DNA from: Enterobacter sp. EA-1
Lineage (GTDB): Bacteria > Pseudomonadota > Gammaproteobacteria > Enterobacterales > Enterobacteriaceae
Assembly: GCA_002886105.1 (NCBI GenBank)
Contig: CP025776.1
Span: forward strand, 1,116,001 to 1,180,000
Length of the DNA: 64,000 nt
Direction of reading: 5' to 3'
Made by a program: the position numbers and the translations under genes. Of this stretch, positions 25,289 to 36,043 are shown piece after piece; the first letter of the stretch is position 1; each line of letters begins with the position of its first letter. Below the pieces are notes generated by a model. That model did no database searches. It was not told the origin of the DNA and saw only the letters and a list, made by a program, of their open reading frames with translations.

Positions 25289-26835
25289 TTGATCCCGGAC
25301 GTATCTCAGGCGTTGTCCCGGCTGGAAAAACATCCTCAGGCGCTTAAAGGCATTCAACGTGGCCTTGAGCGTGAAACGTTACGCGTTAATGCGGATGGTT
25401 CTCTGGCGACGACCAGCCATGCGGCAATGCTTGGCTCTGCATTAACCCATAAATGGATCACCACCGATTTTGCCGAAGCGCTGCTGGAGTTTATTACGCC
25501 GGTAGAGGGCGACATCGATCATATGTTAACGATCATGCGCGATATTCATCGCTACACCGCCCGCCAGATTGGCGACGAGCGTATGTGGCCGCTGAGTATG
25601 CCGTGCTATATCAAAGACGGTCAGGATATTGAGCTGGCCCAGTACGGCACCTCAAATATCGGCCGCCTGAAAACCCTCTATCGCGAAGGGCTGAAAAACC
25701 GTTATGGCGCGCTGATGCAAACCATATCCGGCGTGCATTACAACTTCTCATTGCCGATGGCATTCTGGGAAGCAAAAGGCGGCAGCACTGATAAAGAAAC
25801 GGTATCGGACGGTTATTTCCGCCTGATCCGTAACTATTACCGCTTTGGTTGGGTGATCCCGTATCTGTTTGGCGCTTCTCCGGCGATTTGCTCGTCGTTC
25901 CTGCAAGGGAAACCGACCACGCTGCCGTTCGAGAAAACACCGAATGGCATGTACTATTTGCCCTATGCGACATCTCTGCGTTTGAGCGACCTCGGTTACA
26001 CCAACAAGTCGCAAAGCAACCTCGGCATCACCTTCAATAATCTGCACGATTATGTGGTGGCGCTGAAACGCGCGATTAAAACGCCTTCTGAAGAGTACGC
26101 CAAAATTGGTTTGCAGAAAGAGGGCAAGTACCTGCAAATCAATACCAATATTCTGCAGATTGAAAATGAGCTGTATGCGCCAATTCGTCCGAAACGCGTG
26201 ACCCGCAGCGGTGAAACGCCGTCGGATGCGCTGCTGCGTGGCGGCATTGAGTATATCGAAGTGCGTTCGCTGGACATTAACCCGTTCACGGCGATCGGCG
26301 TCGATGAGCAACAGGTGCGCTTCCTCGATCTGTTTATGGTCTGGTGCGTGCTGGCCGATGCGCCGGAAATGAGCAGCGACGAACTGCTGTGTACGCGTAA
26401 AAACTGGAACCGCGTGATCCTCGGAAGGACGCAAACCGGGCCTTACGTTGGGAATGGGCTGTGAAACCGCGCAGTTCCCGCTTGCCCGAGTCGGCAAAAG
26501 ACCTGTTCCTCGATCTGAAACGTGTGGCGCAGACGCTGGATGGCGTGTACGGTGGCAAAGAGTACGAAAACGTATGTGACCAGTTGGTCGCCAGCTTTGA
26601 CGATCCGGAGTTAACGTTCTCAGCGCGCATTTTGCGCTCTATGATCGATAATGGGATCGGTGGAACAGGTAAGGCACTGGGCGATCAGTATCGTTCTCAG
26701 TTGCGTGAAGAGCCGCTGGAAGTGCTGCATGAGGAAGATTTTATCGCCGAATGCAAAGCGTCGCTGGCGCGTCAGCAGGAAGTGGAAGCCGGTGATACCG
26801 AGTCTTTCGACGCGCTTTTAGCGCGGCACGCCTGA
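25289..26835 (+). CDS. gshA: Glutamate-cysteine ligase
   Basis: First step of glutathione synthesis: ATP-dependent joining of Glu and Cys. It opens with a TTG start (25289-25291) after GGGAGG, as E. coli gshA also does. Blocks: [63 protein letters not shown] and [12 protein letters not shown]. The frame breaks near 26424-26470, where [15 protein letters not shown] is expected. It resumes with [34 protein letters not shown] and a C-terminal DALLARHA. About 515 residues. Confidence 0.97.
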
Positions 26836-26849
26836 CAGAGAAGAAAAAA

Positions 26850-26867
26850 GGCCACATTGCTGTGGCC
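26850..26867. terminator. Hairpin after gshA
   Basis: GGCCACA-TTGC-TGTGGCC, 14 bases after the gshA stop, with an A6 run before it and AAAATTTC after. Probably the gshA terminator, although the T-run lies on the other strand. Confidence 0.5.
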
Positions 26868-26990
26868 AAAATTTCATCTCTGAAAATCAGGGATGATGAT
26901 AACAAATGCGCGTCTTTCATATACTCCAGACTCGCATGGGAAAAAAGAGTTCATTTTATTTTTTAAAAAATCACTATCGGAGGTGACTAA

Positions 26991-27509
26991 ATGCCATTGT
27001 TGGATAGCTTCACTGTCGATCATACCCGTATGGGAAGCCCCTGCTGTCCGTGTTGCTAAGACCATGGACACGCCGCATGGCGACACCATTACCGTATTCG
27101 ACCTGCGTTTCTGCGTGCCCAATAAAAGAAGTTATGCCGGAAAAGGCATTCATACTCTGGAGCATCTGTTTGCGGGTTTTATGCGTAACCATCTCAACGG
27201 CAATGGCGTTGAGGATCATTGATATCTCCCCGATGGGCTGCCGTACGGGCTTCTACATGAGTCTGATCGGCACACCGGAAGAGCAGCGCGTTGCCGATGC
27301 ATGGAAAGCGGCAATGGCTGATGTACTCCAAGGTTAAAGAACAGAGTCAGATCCCGGAACTGAACGTTTACCAGTGCGGCACCTACCTGATGCACTCGCT
27401 GGAAGAAGCACAGGACATTGCGCGTCATATCCTCGATCGCGATGTTCGCGTCAACAGCAACGAAGAGCTGGCCCTGCCGAAAGAGAAACTGCAGGAGTTG
27501 CACATCTAG
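26991..27509 (+). CDS. luxS: S-ribosylhomocysteine lyase LuxS
   Basis: Cleaves S-ribosylhomocysteine to homocysteine and DPD, the precursor of autoinducer AI-2. Metal ligands lie in [14 protein letters not shown] (two His) and [10 protein letters not shown] (Cys). The gene is split by at least four +1 indels near 27031, 27127, 27212 and 27330; corrected, it reads [45 protein letters not shown] and ends [11 protein letters not shown]. 171 residues. RBS GGAGG 7 bases before ATG. Confidence 0.96.
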
Positions 27510-27539
27510 TCTGTGCCGCCGTGCCTGTCGTAAAGCGAA

Positions 27540-27563
27540 CCGCCTCCACTGGAGGCGGTTTTA
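27540..27563 (+). terminator. luxS terminator
   Basis: ACCGCCTCC-ACT-GGAGGCGGT followed by TTT, 30 bases after the luxS stop. A textbook intrinsic terminator. Confidence 0.9.
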
Positions 27564-27674
27564 CTCTTCTGCGGGAAACATTCAGAACCGGCTAAAGGTG
27601 AAGGGAAGATTTCGAAACGGCGTAAAAACACATGCGCAATGGTGGCAAAACTACCGCCAGAAATTGTGATAATA

Positions 27675-27700
27675 AAAAAGGGACCCGCAGATCCCTTTTT
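27675..27700. terminator. emrB terminator
   Basis: AAAAAAGGGA-CCCGCAGA-TCCCTTTTT. It is flanked by A and T runs on both strands, so it can end emrRAB transcripts and also stop read-through from luxS. Confidence 0.75.
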
Positions 27701-27717
27701 ATAAGTATGCTTACAAC

Positions 27718-29256
27718 TTAGTGCGCGCCACCGCCGCCACCGCCCGCGCCAAACGGTGGTTTCGCAAACCAGACCAGACCGAGCAGGATCAGGAACACCC
27801 CGGCGGAGAACCAGAAAATCTCGTTAGCGGAGATAATCAGCCCCCTGGTTCGTGATCTGCTGTGCAATCCAGCCGGACGCCTGCTGTTGCGACATGCCCA
27901 TACCTTGCAGTTGATTATAAATCGCCTGTGAATTCCGGGTTATACGGATTCACCGACTCCGTAAGCTGCGCATGGTGCATCGACTCACGGTTGGTCCACA
28001 AGGTTGTGGTGATTGACGTCCCGATGGAGCCCGCCAGCGTACGCGCAAAGTTCGACAGACTCGATGCCGCCGCCAGACGCTCCGGTGGCAAACCAGACAG
28101 CGTAATCGTGGTCAGTGGCATAAAGAAGCACGCCACCGCAAAGCCTGGATAAACTGCGGCCACGCGGACGCGCCAAAATCCATCCCCGGCTCGAACGTAT
28201 ACGCACGCCAGTAGAAGCACACCGCGTACATAATAAAACTGAACGTGACCAGACGGCGCATATCCAGCTTATGGGCAAAACGCCCGATGATCGGCGACAG
28301 CAGCACCGGGATCACCCCGACCGGCGCGGACGCCGGGCCCGCCCATGTGGCGGTATAGCCATAGACCTCCTGCAACAACTGCGGCAGCAGGACAATCGCG
28401 CCGAAATAGAGCATGTAGGCAAGGCTGATGCACAAACAGCCGATGGTAAAGTTGCGCGACGGAATAGCGACAAATCGACTATCGGGTTTTCGTCGGTCAG
28501 CTCCCAGACCACAAGGAAGCTTATCGAAACCACGGCGACAATCGTCAGGACGATGATCTCCGTGGAGTTGAACCAGTCCAGCTCTTTCCCTGATCGAGCA
28601 TCACCTGCAAGCTACCGATACCAACCACCAGCAATGCCAGACCGACGCCATCGATCCGGCGCTGTTCCGTACGGGTTTCCCGGCCGCGCAGGCTTTGCAG
28701 GGTCATCAACACCACCACAATGCCGATCGGCACGTTGATGAAGAAGATCCAACCCCAGTGGTAATTATCACTGATATACCCGCCGAGGATCGGCCCGCAG
28801 ATTGGCGCGACAATCACCGTCATTGACCACAGCGCCAGCGCAATCGACCGCTTTGCTGGCGGGTAGTTGCTTAAAAGCAGGCTCTGCGACAGCGGGGATC
28901 AGCGGCCCGGCGACAATCCCCTGAATCACGCGGAAGAAGATCAGCATACTCAGGCTGTTCGACATGCCGCACGCCCGAGGAAGCGATGGCAAAGGCTACG
29001 GTAGACCAGAGGAACAGTTTCACTTCCCCCGACGCGTTTTGCCAGCCAGCCGGTGATCGGGATCGAGATGGCGTTCGCCACCCCAAACGAGGTGATAACC
29101 CGAGGTCCCCTGACTCAGTGATGAGCCAAGGTTCCCGGCGATAGTCGGAATAGCAACGTTAGCGATGGTGGAGTCCAGCACCTGCATGAAGGTCGCGAGC
29201 GACAGCGCAATGGTCATAATGACCAGTTGCGCGCCTTCCAGCGGTTTCTGTTGCAT
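27718..29256 (-). CDS. emrB: EmrB, MFS multidrug efflux permease
   Basis: Fourteen-helix inner-membrane drug/proton antiporter of the EmrAB-TolC pump. Blocks: MQQKPLEGAQLVIMTIALSL, FMQVLDSTIANVAIPTIAGN (motif D1), FFRVIQGIVAGPLIP, GPILGGYISDNYHWGWIFFI (motif C) and a Gly-rich C-terminus ending GGGGAH. The ATG is chosen because GAGGTG lies 7 bases upstream; a GTG nine bases earlier is less likely. Frame breaks lie near 29110, 29035, 28985, 28860, 28590, 28470, 28340, 28150, 27930 and 27845. About 512 residues; last gene of the operon. Confidence 0.95.
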
Positions 29257-29271
29257 TGCACTCACCTCAGA

Positions 29272-30444
29272 TTAACCGGCGTTGGCTTTCACGATGTTAT
29301 CGATCAACGTATTGACCGGTTCGAGGCTGATTTCCCGGGCGTTACTTTCATACGCCGGGCTGGTGCGAACCCTGGCTTGCCAGCACCTGACCTTCACGTT
29401 CTGAGGTGTCCACTTTCACCAGCGTGGAGAGACCAATACGCAGCGGATGATCGGCAAGTTGCTTCGCATCCAGCTCAATACGTACCGGCAAACGCTGAAC
29501 CACTTTGATCCAGTTACCGGTAGCGTTCTGCGCAGGCAACAGCGAGAAGGCGCTGCCGGTGCCCATATCCAGCCCGACAACTTTACCGCTGTATTTCACC
29601 TCGTCGCCGTAAATATCGCTGACCACGGTCGCCGTCTGACCAATGCGCATATGCGCAAGCTGGAGTCTCTTTAAAGTTGGCGTCCACCCACAGGTTGCTG
29701 GCCGGAACCACCGCCATTAAGGACGTTGTCGGGCTGATCTGCGCGCCGAGTTGTACCGCGCGGCGGGAGACATAACCGGTGATTGGGCTCACGATTTTGG
29801 TACGTTGCAGCGCCAGCCAGCTATTACGCACTTCGGTCGCGGCCTGTTTAACCGCCGGCTGATCTTCCAGAGGAGTGTCGAGGATGATCGCCCTGGTTGG
29901 CGTTAAACTGCTGCACCGCCACATCCAGTTCGGCTTGCGCGCTGGCAACCGCATCACGGGCATGTTGCAGTTCCTCGCGGCCAATCAGGTTGGCGCTGCC
30001 CAGCGGTACGCGACGGTTAAAGTCGCTCTGCGCCCTCGGGCGAGCAGTTTTCAGCTCAATGCTCGCCTGCAACTGCTTGCTGTTGATAATGGACTGGCGG
30101 GTTTGACGGACGCTGCTGGCCGGTGCCAGTCTGCGCTTTTTCAAACGCTTGCTGCGCATCGGTCGCATCGAGCGTGACCAGTACATCGCCCTGTTTGACG
30201 AAGTCGGTATTGTCGGCCCAGACTTTCGTCACACTGCCGGATACCTGCGCCATGATTTGTACCGGGTTCCCTGCCACGTAGGCGTCATCTGTCTCTTCAA
30301 AATGACGCAGTACCAAAAACCAATAAATCCCGTATGCCACGGCAATAACAATAAAGAGCAAGGTCAGAAGCAGAAGGGCACCTTTACGTTTACCTTTCTT
30401 TTGACCGGTTGCTGCGGGGTTTGACTCTCCGCATTTGCGCTCAT
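29272..30444 (-). CDS. emrA: EmrA, membrane fusion protein of EmrAB-TolC
   Basis: Periplasmic adaptor with one N-terminal membrane helix (LFIVIAVAYGIYWFLVLRHF), a lipoyl-like half (ETDDAYVAGNPVQIMAQVSG), a coiled-coil hairpin and a beta-barrel (GLDMGTGSAFSLLPAQNATG). The C-terminus should read NKLIDNIVKANAG. Frame breaks lie near 30415, 30120, 29888, 29668 and 29370. An in-frame extra codon near 30010 (ARPRAQSD instead of ARQAQSD) sits on a predicted CCAGG. About 390 residues. Followed by emrB after 15 bases. Confidence 0.95.
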
Positions 30445-30575
30445 GCTTTTCTCCACGATCTTCTTATTTCATATCGGCAATGCCGACCTGTTTTCGCCAA
30501 AAGGCCAGCAGCAAAATCAGCCAGCCAGTTTGGCTGTATTCTTATATCCACCGGATAGTCGAGCGTCTTATCGCG

Positions 30576-31104
30576 TTAGCGCAACGCCTCGAGAATGACG
30601 TCGTCTTCGTCCATCTGGTCGAGACGTGTCAGGAGTTTACGGGTGATGTGCTCAAGCTGATCTTTTCAGCGACGCTGAGAGAAGACCAGAGTTGATGCAG
30701 GCAATTATGCTGCGGAGGCAGCACCTGACGCAGAAAATCATGACCTTTATCGGTCAGTTGCAGGTGCAGACAACGGCGATCATTGTCGCTTTCGCGGCGC
30801 TCAATCCAGCCGCGCTTTTCCAGCTCATCGGCGATGCGCGTGGCGTTGGTGCGCGATGAACCCAGCGCACTGCTCAGTTCAGACGGCTGAATGCTATGGT
30901 TTTCCGGGATTCCAGCGTAATTAATGCCATAAACAGCGTTTCGTTGATGCCCTGCGCTTTCAACATTTTGTTGCGGTTTTCCAGCAACTTGCCCTGCATA
31001 TGCATACACAGACGCGTTAACAGAATCTCCTGAAACGGAAAATCCTCATAACGGCTGGCGCGAAACTTAAGCATTTGTTCAATGGGCGTAAAAGAACTAT
31101 CCAT
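30576..31104 (-). CDS. emrR: EmrR (MprA), MarR-family repressor of emrAB
   Basis: Drug-responsive repressor of its own operon. Starts [20 protein letters not shown]. The winged-helix region is [19 protein letters not shown] with the wing [18 protein letters not shown]. Frame breaks lie near 30905 (LESQENHSIQP expected) and near 30665. The reconstructed C-terminus is [14 protein letters not shown]. About 176 residues. An upstream in-frame ATG three codons earlier is possible. The operon order emrR-emrA-emrB is that of E. coli; 131 bases separate emrR from emrA. Confidence 0.95.
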
Positions 31105-31195
31105 TTTGGGCATAACCTCATTAATTGCAGTCGATATAGTAACGACAGTGACAAATAAAGTAAATGTATTATTTGTGCTAATAAATTTGCCTTAT

Positions 31196-31530
31196 CTATA
31201 CATCTGTCAGCAGTTTCCGGTGCGATTCCGTACGCAAGCGCGCTCAGTAACGTGGGGGTAATAGCTGCGCGTTTTCCAGAAGCTCACGCCGAGCACCGCG
31301 AAACCCACCAGCGTCGGCAGCAGGCGGCGGCTATCGGTCATGATTTCCGGCACGCAGGAGACCACCAGTAAAGCGCAGATAGACGCAATACCGATGGTGT
31401 CGAGCAGCACGGCAGTCACGCCGCGTCTCGCCGGGCGAGACTGTGCGGCGCGGATGCGCAGGGGCAGGTAGCGGAATAAAAAATTTACCCCGCCAACCAG
31501 TAATCCGAGGAACAGCACGTCAGGACTCAT
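31196..31530 (-). CDS. ygaH: YgaH, L-valine exporter small subunit
   Basis: AzlD-type small partner of YgaZ; the pair exports L-valine in E. coli. Four hydrophobic segments, including [20 protein letters not shown] and [20 protein letters not shown]. The tail is shifted near 31258; corrected, it reads [20 protein letters not shown] with TAG at 31196-31198. The expected IAWK is altered to CACCGG at a predicted CCTGG. About 111 residues. It overlaps the ygaZ stop. Confidence 0.92.
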
Positions 31531-32264
31531 CGGGCGTTCCCTGGTAAAACGCTTGCACCAGCGCGGTCAGACAACCGGCGACGATCCCGGCCAGAATGGC
31601 CGCCGGGATCGAAAACAGCGTGACACCAGCCAACGCGCCAAGCAGTGCTGCTGTGACGGCGGGGCTTGTTTCCGCTGGAACGACGCCAGCAGAAAGCTCA
31701 TAAATAATGCGGGTAACATAAAACTCAGCGCCGACTCCACCGCCGGGTAGTCTTCCAGTAAGCCGCTACCGGAAAACGCGCCCAGCACGGTGCCCAATAC
31801 CCACGAAAACCACGAGCAGAAGGCGATGCCGATCATCCACTCTTCGCTCCAGCGGCGATTATCGCGCACCAGTTTGGCGGTGGCGGCAGCAAAACTTCGT
31901 CCGTCAGACCAAAGGCCCAGATAGCGGTTTTGGGGTTTTTGAGAGGGGACAAAATACGGCTGCGCAGCGACGGGCCATACAGCACGTGGCGGACGTCCAT
32001 CGCCATGACGGTCAGGGCGGCGACCCATAAGGCGCTACCGGCCGCAAGCATCGTGGTGATCACAAACTGGCTGGCGCCTGCATAAATAATGCAGGAGAAA
32101 AAGAGGCTTTCGAGGGGAGTAAAACCGAGTTTGGTGGCATTCATGCCGAAAGCAAACGCAACTGGAACGTAACTTAATACGATGGGAAGACTGTCTTTGA
32201 TACCTTCCTGTAACGTGGCCGTACTCACGGCACTGACGTCTGTTGGTGTTGCTGAGCTATCCAT
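31520..32264 (-). CDS. ygaZ: YgaZ, L-valine exporter large subunit
   Basis: AzlC-type branched-chain amino acid exporter. Blocks: [58 protein letters not shown] and [18 protein letters not shown]. Frame breaks lie near 31885 ([10 protein letters not shown] expected), 31660 and 31590. The C-terminus [10 protein letters not shown] overlaps the ygaH start by 11 bases, so the two are coupled. About 247 residues. Confidence 0.93.
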
Positions 32265-32381
32265 AGTGTTTGTTATATATCACCCACGTTAATATAACCG
32301 GGATAAACAAGTCCCTTAACAGACTAAGGCGCTCCTTAACACCCCGGTTTTTCTCCGAAACCGCGAAACGTGGGCGGTTGC

Positions 32382-33569
32382 TTACATCGCAGCCTCCTGA
32401 CGGTGAAATCCTCGCCACCACACCAGCAGATTTACCACTGCAAGCAGACTGCCTGCTGCGCAAACGCCGCGCCATCCGGCATGCTGCCGGGCAGACGCGG
32501 AGATCAGTGAACCCGCCGCACCGCCAATAAAGTAGCTGGTCATATACCCGGCGGTCAGGCGATTACGCGCATCGGGCTTGACGCGGTAAATCACCGTCTG
32601 GTTGGTGATATGCACGCCCTGTACCGTGAGATCCAGCACAATAATGCCTATTATCAGCGCGATAACTGAGCTGTGACCGAGCCAGATGGCCACCCACGAC
32701 AGCAGCAACAGGATCAGACCGCCGGTCGTGGTGAGATGCGATTTTCCTCTGTCCGCCAGCCCGCCTGCCTGCCGTGCGCCTAATGCACCAGCCGCGCCGA
32801 CCCGGTGCCAAACAAGCCAATCACCGCTTCAGAGAAGTGAAACGGCGGCGAGGCAAGTAAAAAGGCCATCGACGTCCACAAGATACTGAAGTTCGCAAAG
32901 CTCAGACAACCCAGCATGGCGCGGGTGCGCAGCAATTTATCGCCAGCAAACAGGGTAAACACCGACCCGAGCAGTTGCAGGTAATTGAGGTGCGTGTCCT
33001 GTTTGACCTTTGGCAGACCGCGCCACAGCGCCAGTGCCATCAACACCATTAATACGCTGGCGACCCAGTAGACGGTGCGCCAGCCGCCGAGACTGGCAAG
33101 CAACCCGGCAACCGTTCGCGCCAGCAGAATACCCAGCAACAGGCCGCTCATGATGGTGCCCACCACTTTGCCGCGTTTATCCGGCGTGGCGAGCGTCGCC
33201 GCCAGCGGCACGAGGATCTGAGCCACTACTGAGAACAGGCCCGTCAGCGCGGTCCCCGGGATCATCAGCGCCAGTGAGGAACTGCTGGCGGTGATAAGCA
33301 TTCCCCGCCTGCGGCAAGCAACGTCATCACCACAATCAGTTTGCGGCGTTCAAACATGTCGCCAAGCGGCACCAGAAACAGTAACCCGGCGGCATAACCG
33401 AGCTGGGCGGCGGTAACAATAAAGCCGGCTTGATTCGGCGAGAGCGAAAAGGCGTGCGCGATGGTATCGAGCAAGGGCTGCGCGTAATAGTTGCTGGCGA
33501 CGGCAAGGCCGGTTGCAACGGACATCAGCGCAATAAGCGGTGGGCTAAGGCCTGGTTTGGTTTGGTCAT
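32382..33569 (-). CDS. ygaY: MFS transporter (YgaY-like)
   Basis: Twelve-helix major facilitator. N-terminus MTKPNQALSPPLIALMSVAT, then SNYYAQPLLDTIAHAF, LVPLGDMFERRKLIV (loop 2-3 motif), GTIMSGLLLGILLARTVAGL and LDLTVQGVHITNQTVIY; ends GFHRQEAAM. In E. coli K-12 ygaY is regarded as a pseudogene; here only short indels (near 33545, 33300, 32815 and 32710) break an otherwise complete ~395-residue protein. Substrate unknown. It lies between ygaZ and proX. Confidence 0.85.
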
Positions 33570-33908
33570 GAGAATGATGAGTCTGCTCAGGATGTTGTCA
33601 GAAATTCATCATAACCAATGGATAGGAATTTGTGAGGAGATCGCGTGTCGGAAAGTGCGGTGAAACGCATTCCCCTCACTGGCCCTCTCCCAAAGGGGAG
33701 AGGAGAATAAAAATATGTGCCGTCTGCTCGCTCTGCACAAAGGGAGAGCAAGAAGTTATAGTGGCACGATCTGTCCCCTCTCCCTTGGGGAGAGGGGGGA
33801 GGGAAAACACCTTACTTCTGCATCCGCACAAAGGGAGAGCAAGAAGTTATAGTGGCACGATCTGTCCCCTCTCCCTTGGGGAGAGGGTTAGGGTGAGGGA
33901 AAAATACC
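33570..33908. other. proX-ygaY intergenic region with tandem repeat
   Basis: 339 bases, no gene. It carries a GC-rich hairpin at 33682-33703 (CCTCTCC...GGGGAGAGG) and the two-copy repeat described separately. It should also hold the ygaY promoter near 33580-33650. Confidence 0.6.
33735..33887. repeat. 91-base tandem duplication with terminator hairpin
   Basis: A 62-base block is repeated exactly at 33735-33796 and 33826-33887, period 91. Each copy holds CCCTCTCCC-TT-GGGGAGAGGG, the likely proX terminator. The link between copies (33811-33820) repeats CCTTACTTCTGC, which is also the last codons and stop of proX, so the duplicated unit began inside the end of proX. Confidence 0.85.
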
Positions 33909-34911
33909 TTACTTCTGCGCGGCCAGCGCCTCTTTCACCCAGCCATCAAACTGCTGCTGGTGGGCTTTGATCCACCCATCAACATGACCCTGAATATCCG
34001 CTTCCGACGCTTTACCCGCGTGCATCATCGCATTCTGTGCGTTGATGTCGGCAATCGGCAGTTTCATTACCGAGAACAGTTTCGCCGCCGCCGGGTTTTT
34101 TCTCAGCCCGTGCTTTGTTCGCCACGATATGCATGGTGTTGACCGGGAAGCCATAGTTCATGCCGTTCGGCAGTTTGGTATCGATATCTTTCTGCTCGCC
34201 CGGCAGAGACGAGAACGGCACCTGCAACCAGACCACATCTTTACCCGGTTTCAACACATCGCTCACCCAGTACGGTGTCCGGTGTAGTACAGGATCGGTT
34301 TGCCTTCTTTATAGCGGGTAATGGTGTCAGCCATCATTGCCGCGTAGTTACCCTCGGTTATGCACCACATTGTTGCTCAGACCATAGGCATCAATCTGGT
34401 GATTAATCACCGCTTCGCAGCCCCAGCCCCGGCGTGCAGCCGGTCAGGTCCGCTTTACCGTCGCCATTGGTATCGAACAGTTTGGCGATTTTCGGATCTT
34501 TCAACTGATCGATACTTTTAATGTGGTACTGCTCAGCCGTTTTCTTATCGATCAGGTAACCTTGCGCCGCGCCGGTAACGAAAGTGCCTTCACGGTAGAA
34601 CTTCTTGTCGCCTCCGGCGGCGGCGTACATGTCGTCATGCAGCGGCTGCCAGTTTACGGCGGTGAAGGTCACATCGCCTGCGGCAAGCGAGGTGTAACCG
34701 ACGTTGTAGTCCACTTCGCTCGGTTTATTGACGGTGTAGCCGAGTTTTTCCAGCCCGCGGCTCACCAGCAGGGTCTGGAAGGCTTCTTCCGAAATGGTGC
34801 TTTGAAAAGGTTGCACGGTGATGCCTTTGCCGGGCAGTTCAGCCTCTGCGGCGAACGTGCTGGTGGAGACAAGGGTGGCGAACGCTGTGGCAAAAGTACG
34901 CTATGTCGCAT
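33909..34911 (-). CDS. proX: ProX, glycine betaine/proline-betaine binding protein
   Basis: Periplasmic receptor of the ProU transporter. Signal peptide MRHSVLFATAF...; mature protein has [50 protein letters not shown] and [15 protein letters not shown]. Trp residues of the betaine-binding box (PGWGCE, WTPYW) fall at broken positions near 34425 and 34290. Other breaks lie near 34360 and 34105. Ends [13 protein letters not shown]. About 331 residues. Last gene of the proVWX operon. Confidence 0.95.
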
Positions 34912-34974
34912 CGTTGTTCCTTATTTTCAGGTGGGACACTGGACGCCCGGCGCGTGTTGCACCGGGCAGCAGGA

Positions 34975-36043
34975 TTAGCGGGTGAATGGACGGGTCAGCA
35001 GACCCAGCGGGCCGGTCTGATACCAGCGGCGATTACCCCTACTGCGGGCATCGCGGCCGACAGCCTGCGTCAGGCGGTCGAGAATAATGGCGAGGATCAC
35101 AATCCCTGTGCCGCCAACGGTAGCCAGCCCCATATCAAGACGACCAATACCGCGAAGTACCATCTGGCCAAGCCCGCCGACGGCGATCATCGAGGCGATC
35201 ACTACCATGGAGAGGGCAAGCATCAACGTCTGGTTAATTCCCGCCATAATGGTGGGCATGGCCAGTGGTAATTGCACTTTAAACAGCATTTGTCGCGGGC
35301 TGGCGCCAAATGAGCGTGACGCTTCAATCAAATCGGCCGGTACACCGGTTAATGCCGAGGATCGTCAGTCGCACCACCGGCGGCAGGGCGAAGATAATCG
35401 TTACCACCACCCCCCGGCACGTTGCCGATGCCGAACAACATCACAATCGGCACCGGTAAACAAACGCCGGGGTGGTTTGCATGGCATCCAGCAGTGGACG
35501 GATAATTTTCGCCGCCCGCTGGCTGCGTGCCAGCCAGATCCCCAGCGGCAGGCCGATGACCACACAAAACAGCAGTGCGGTCAGCACCAGCGCCAGCGTG
35601 ACCATTGCCTGTGACCAGTGCACCAATCGCGCCGATGGCGATCAACGACACCAGCGTGGCAATGCCCATTCCCGCGCTGCTCATCTGCCGGTGGCGATCA
35701 ACGAGAAAACAATGATCGCCACTGGCGCAGGCATACCCAGCAGCAACTGCTGGAACGTGCTGAGAATGTAATCTACCGGAATGCGGATCCCACTGGAACA
35801 GCGGACGGAAATGCACCACCACCCAGTCGATCCCCTGCGTTACCCAACTGTCCAGCGGGATCAGCGTCTTATGGAACGGATCCATAATATTGAAATGTTC
35901 CGGCGCAGGCGCCGGAGCGCTGTTTAGCCAGTTTGCACCACCGCCACTGGCGGGCTGAAGACGCCGCCGCCCCGTGCGTCGGCGGATTGTGCTGCGCTGT
36001 CTGCCGCTGGCGCGCTATCCCACGGGTTATTTGCATCAGCCAT
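34975..36043 (-). CDS. proW: ProW, glycine betaine ABC permease
   Basis: Inner-membrane permease of ProU. N-terminal cytoplasmic region rich in Ala, Asp and Gly; membrane part includes [36 protein letters not shown] and the EAA-type loop [20 protein letters not shown]. Ends [18 protein letters not shown]. Frame breaks lie near 35935, 35790, 35685, 35625, 35455, 35412 and 35355. About 355 residues. The start overlaps the end of proV by 8 bases. Confidence 0.95.
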
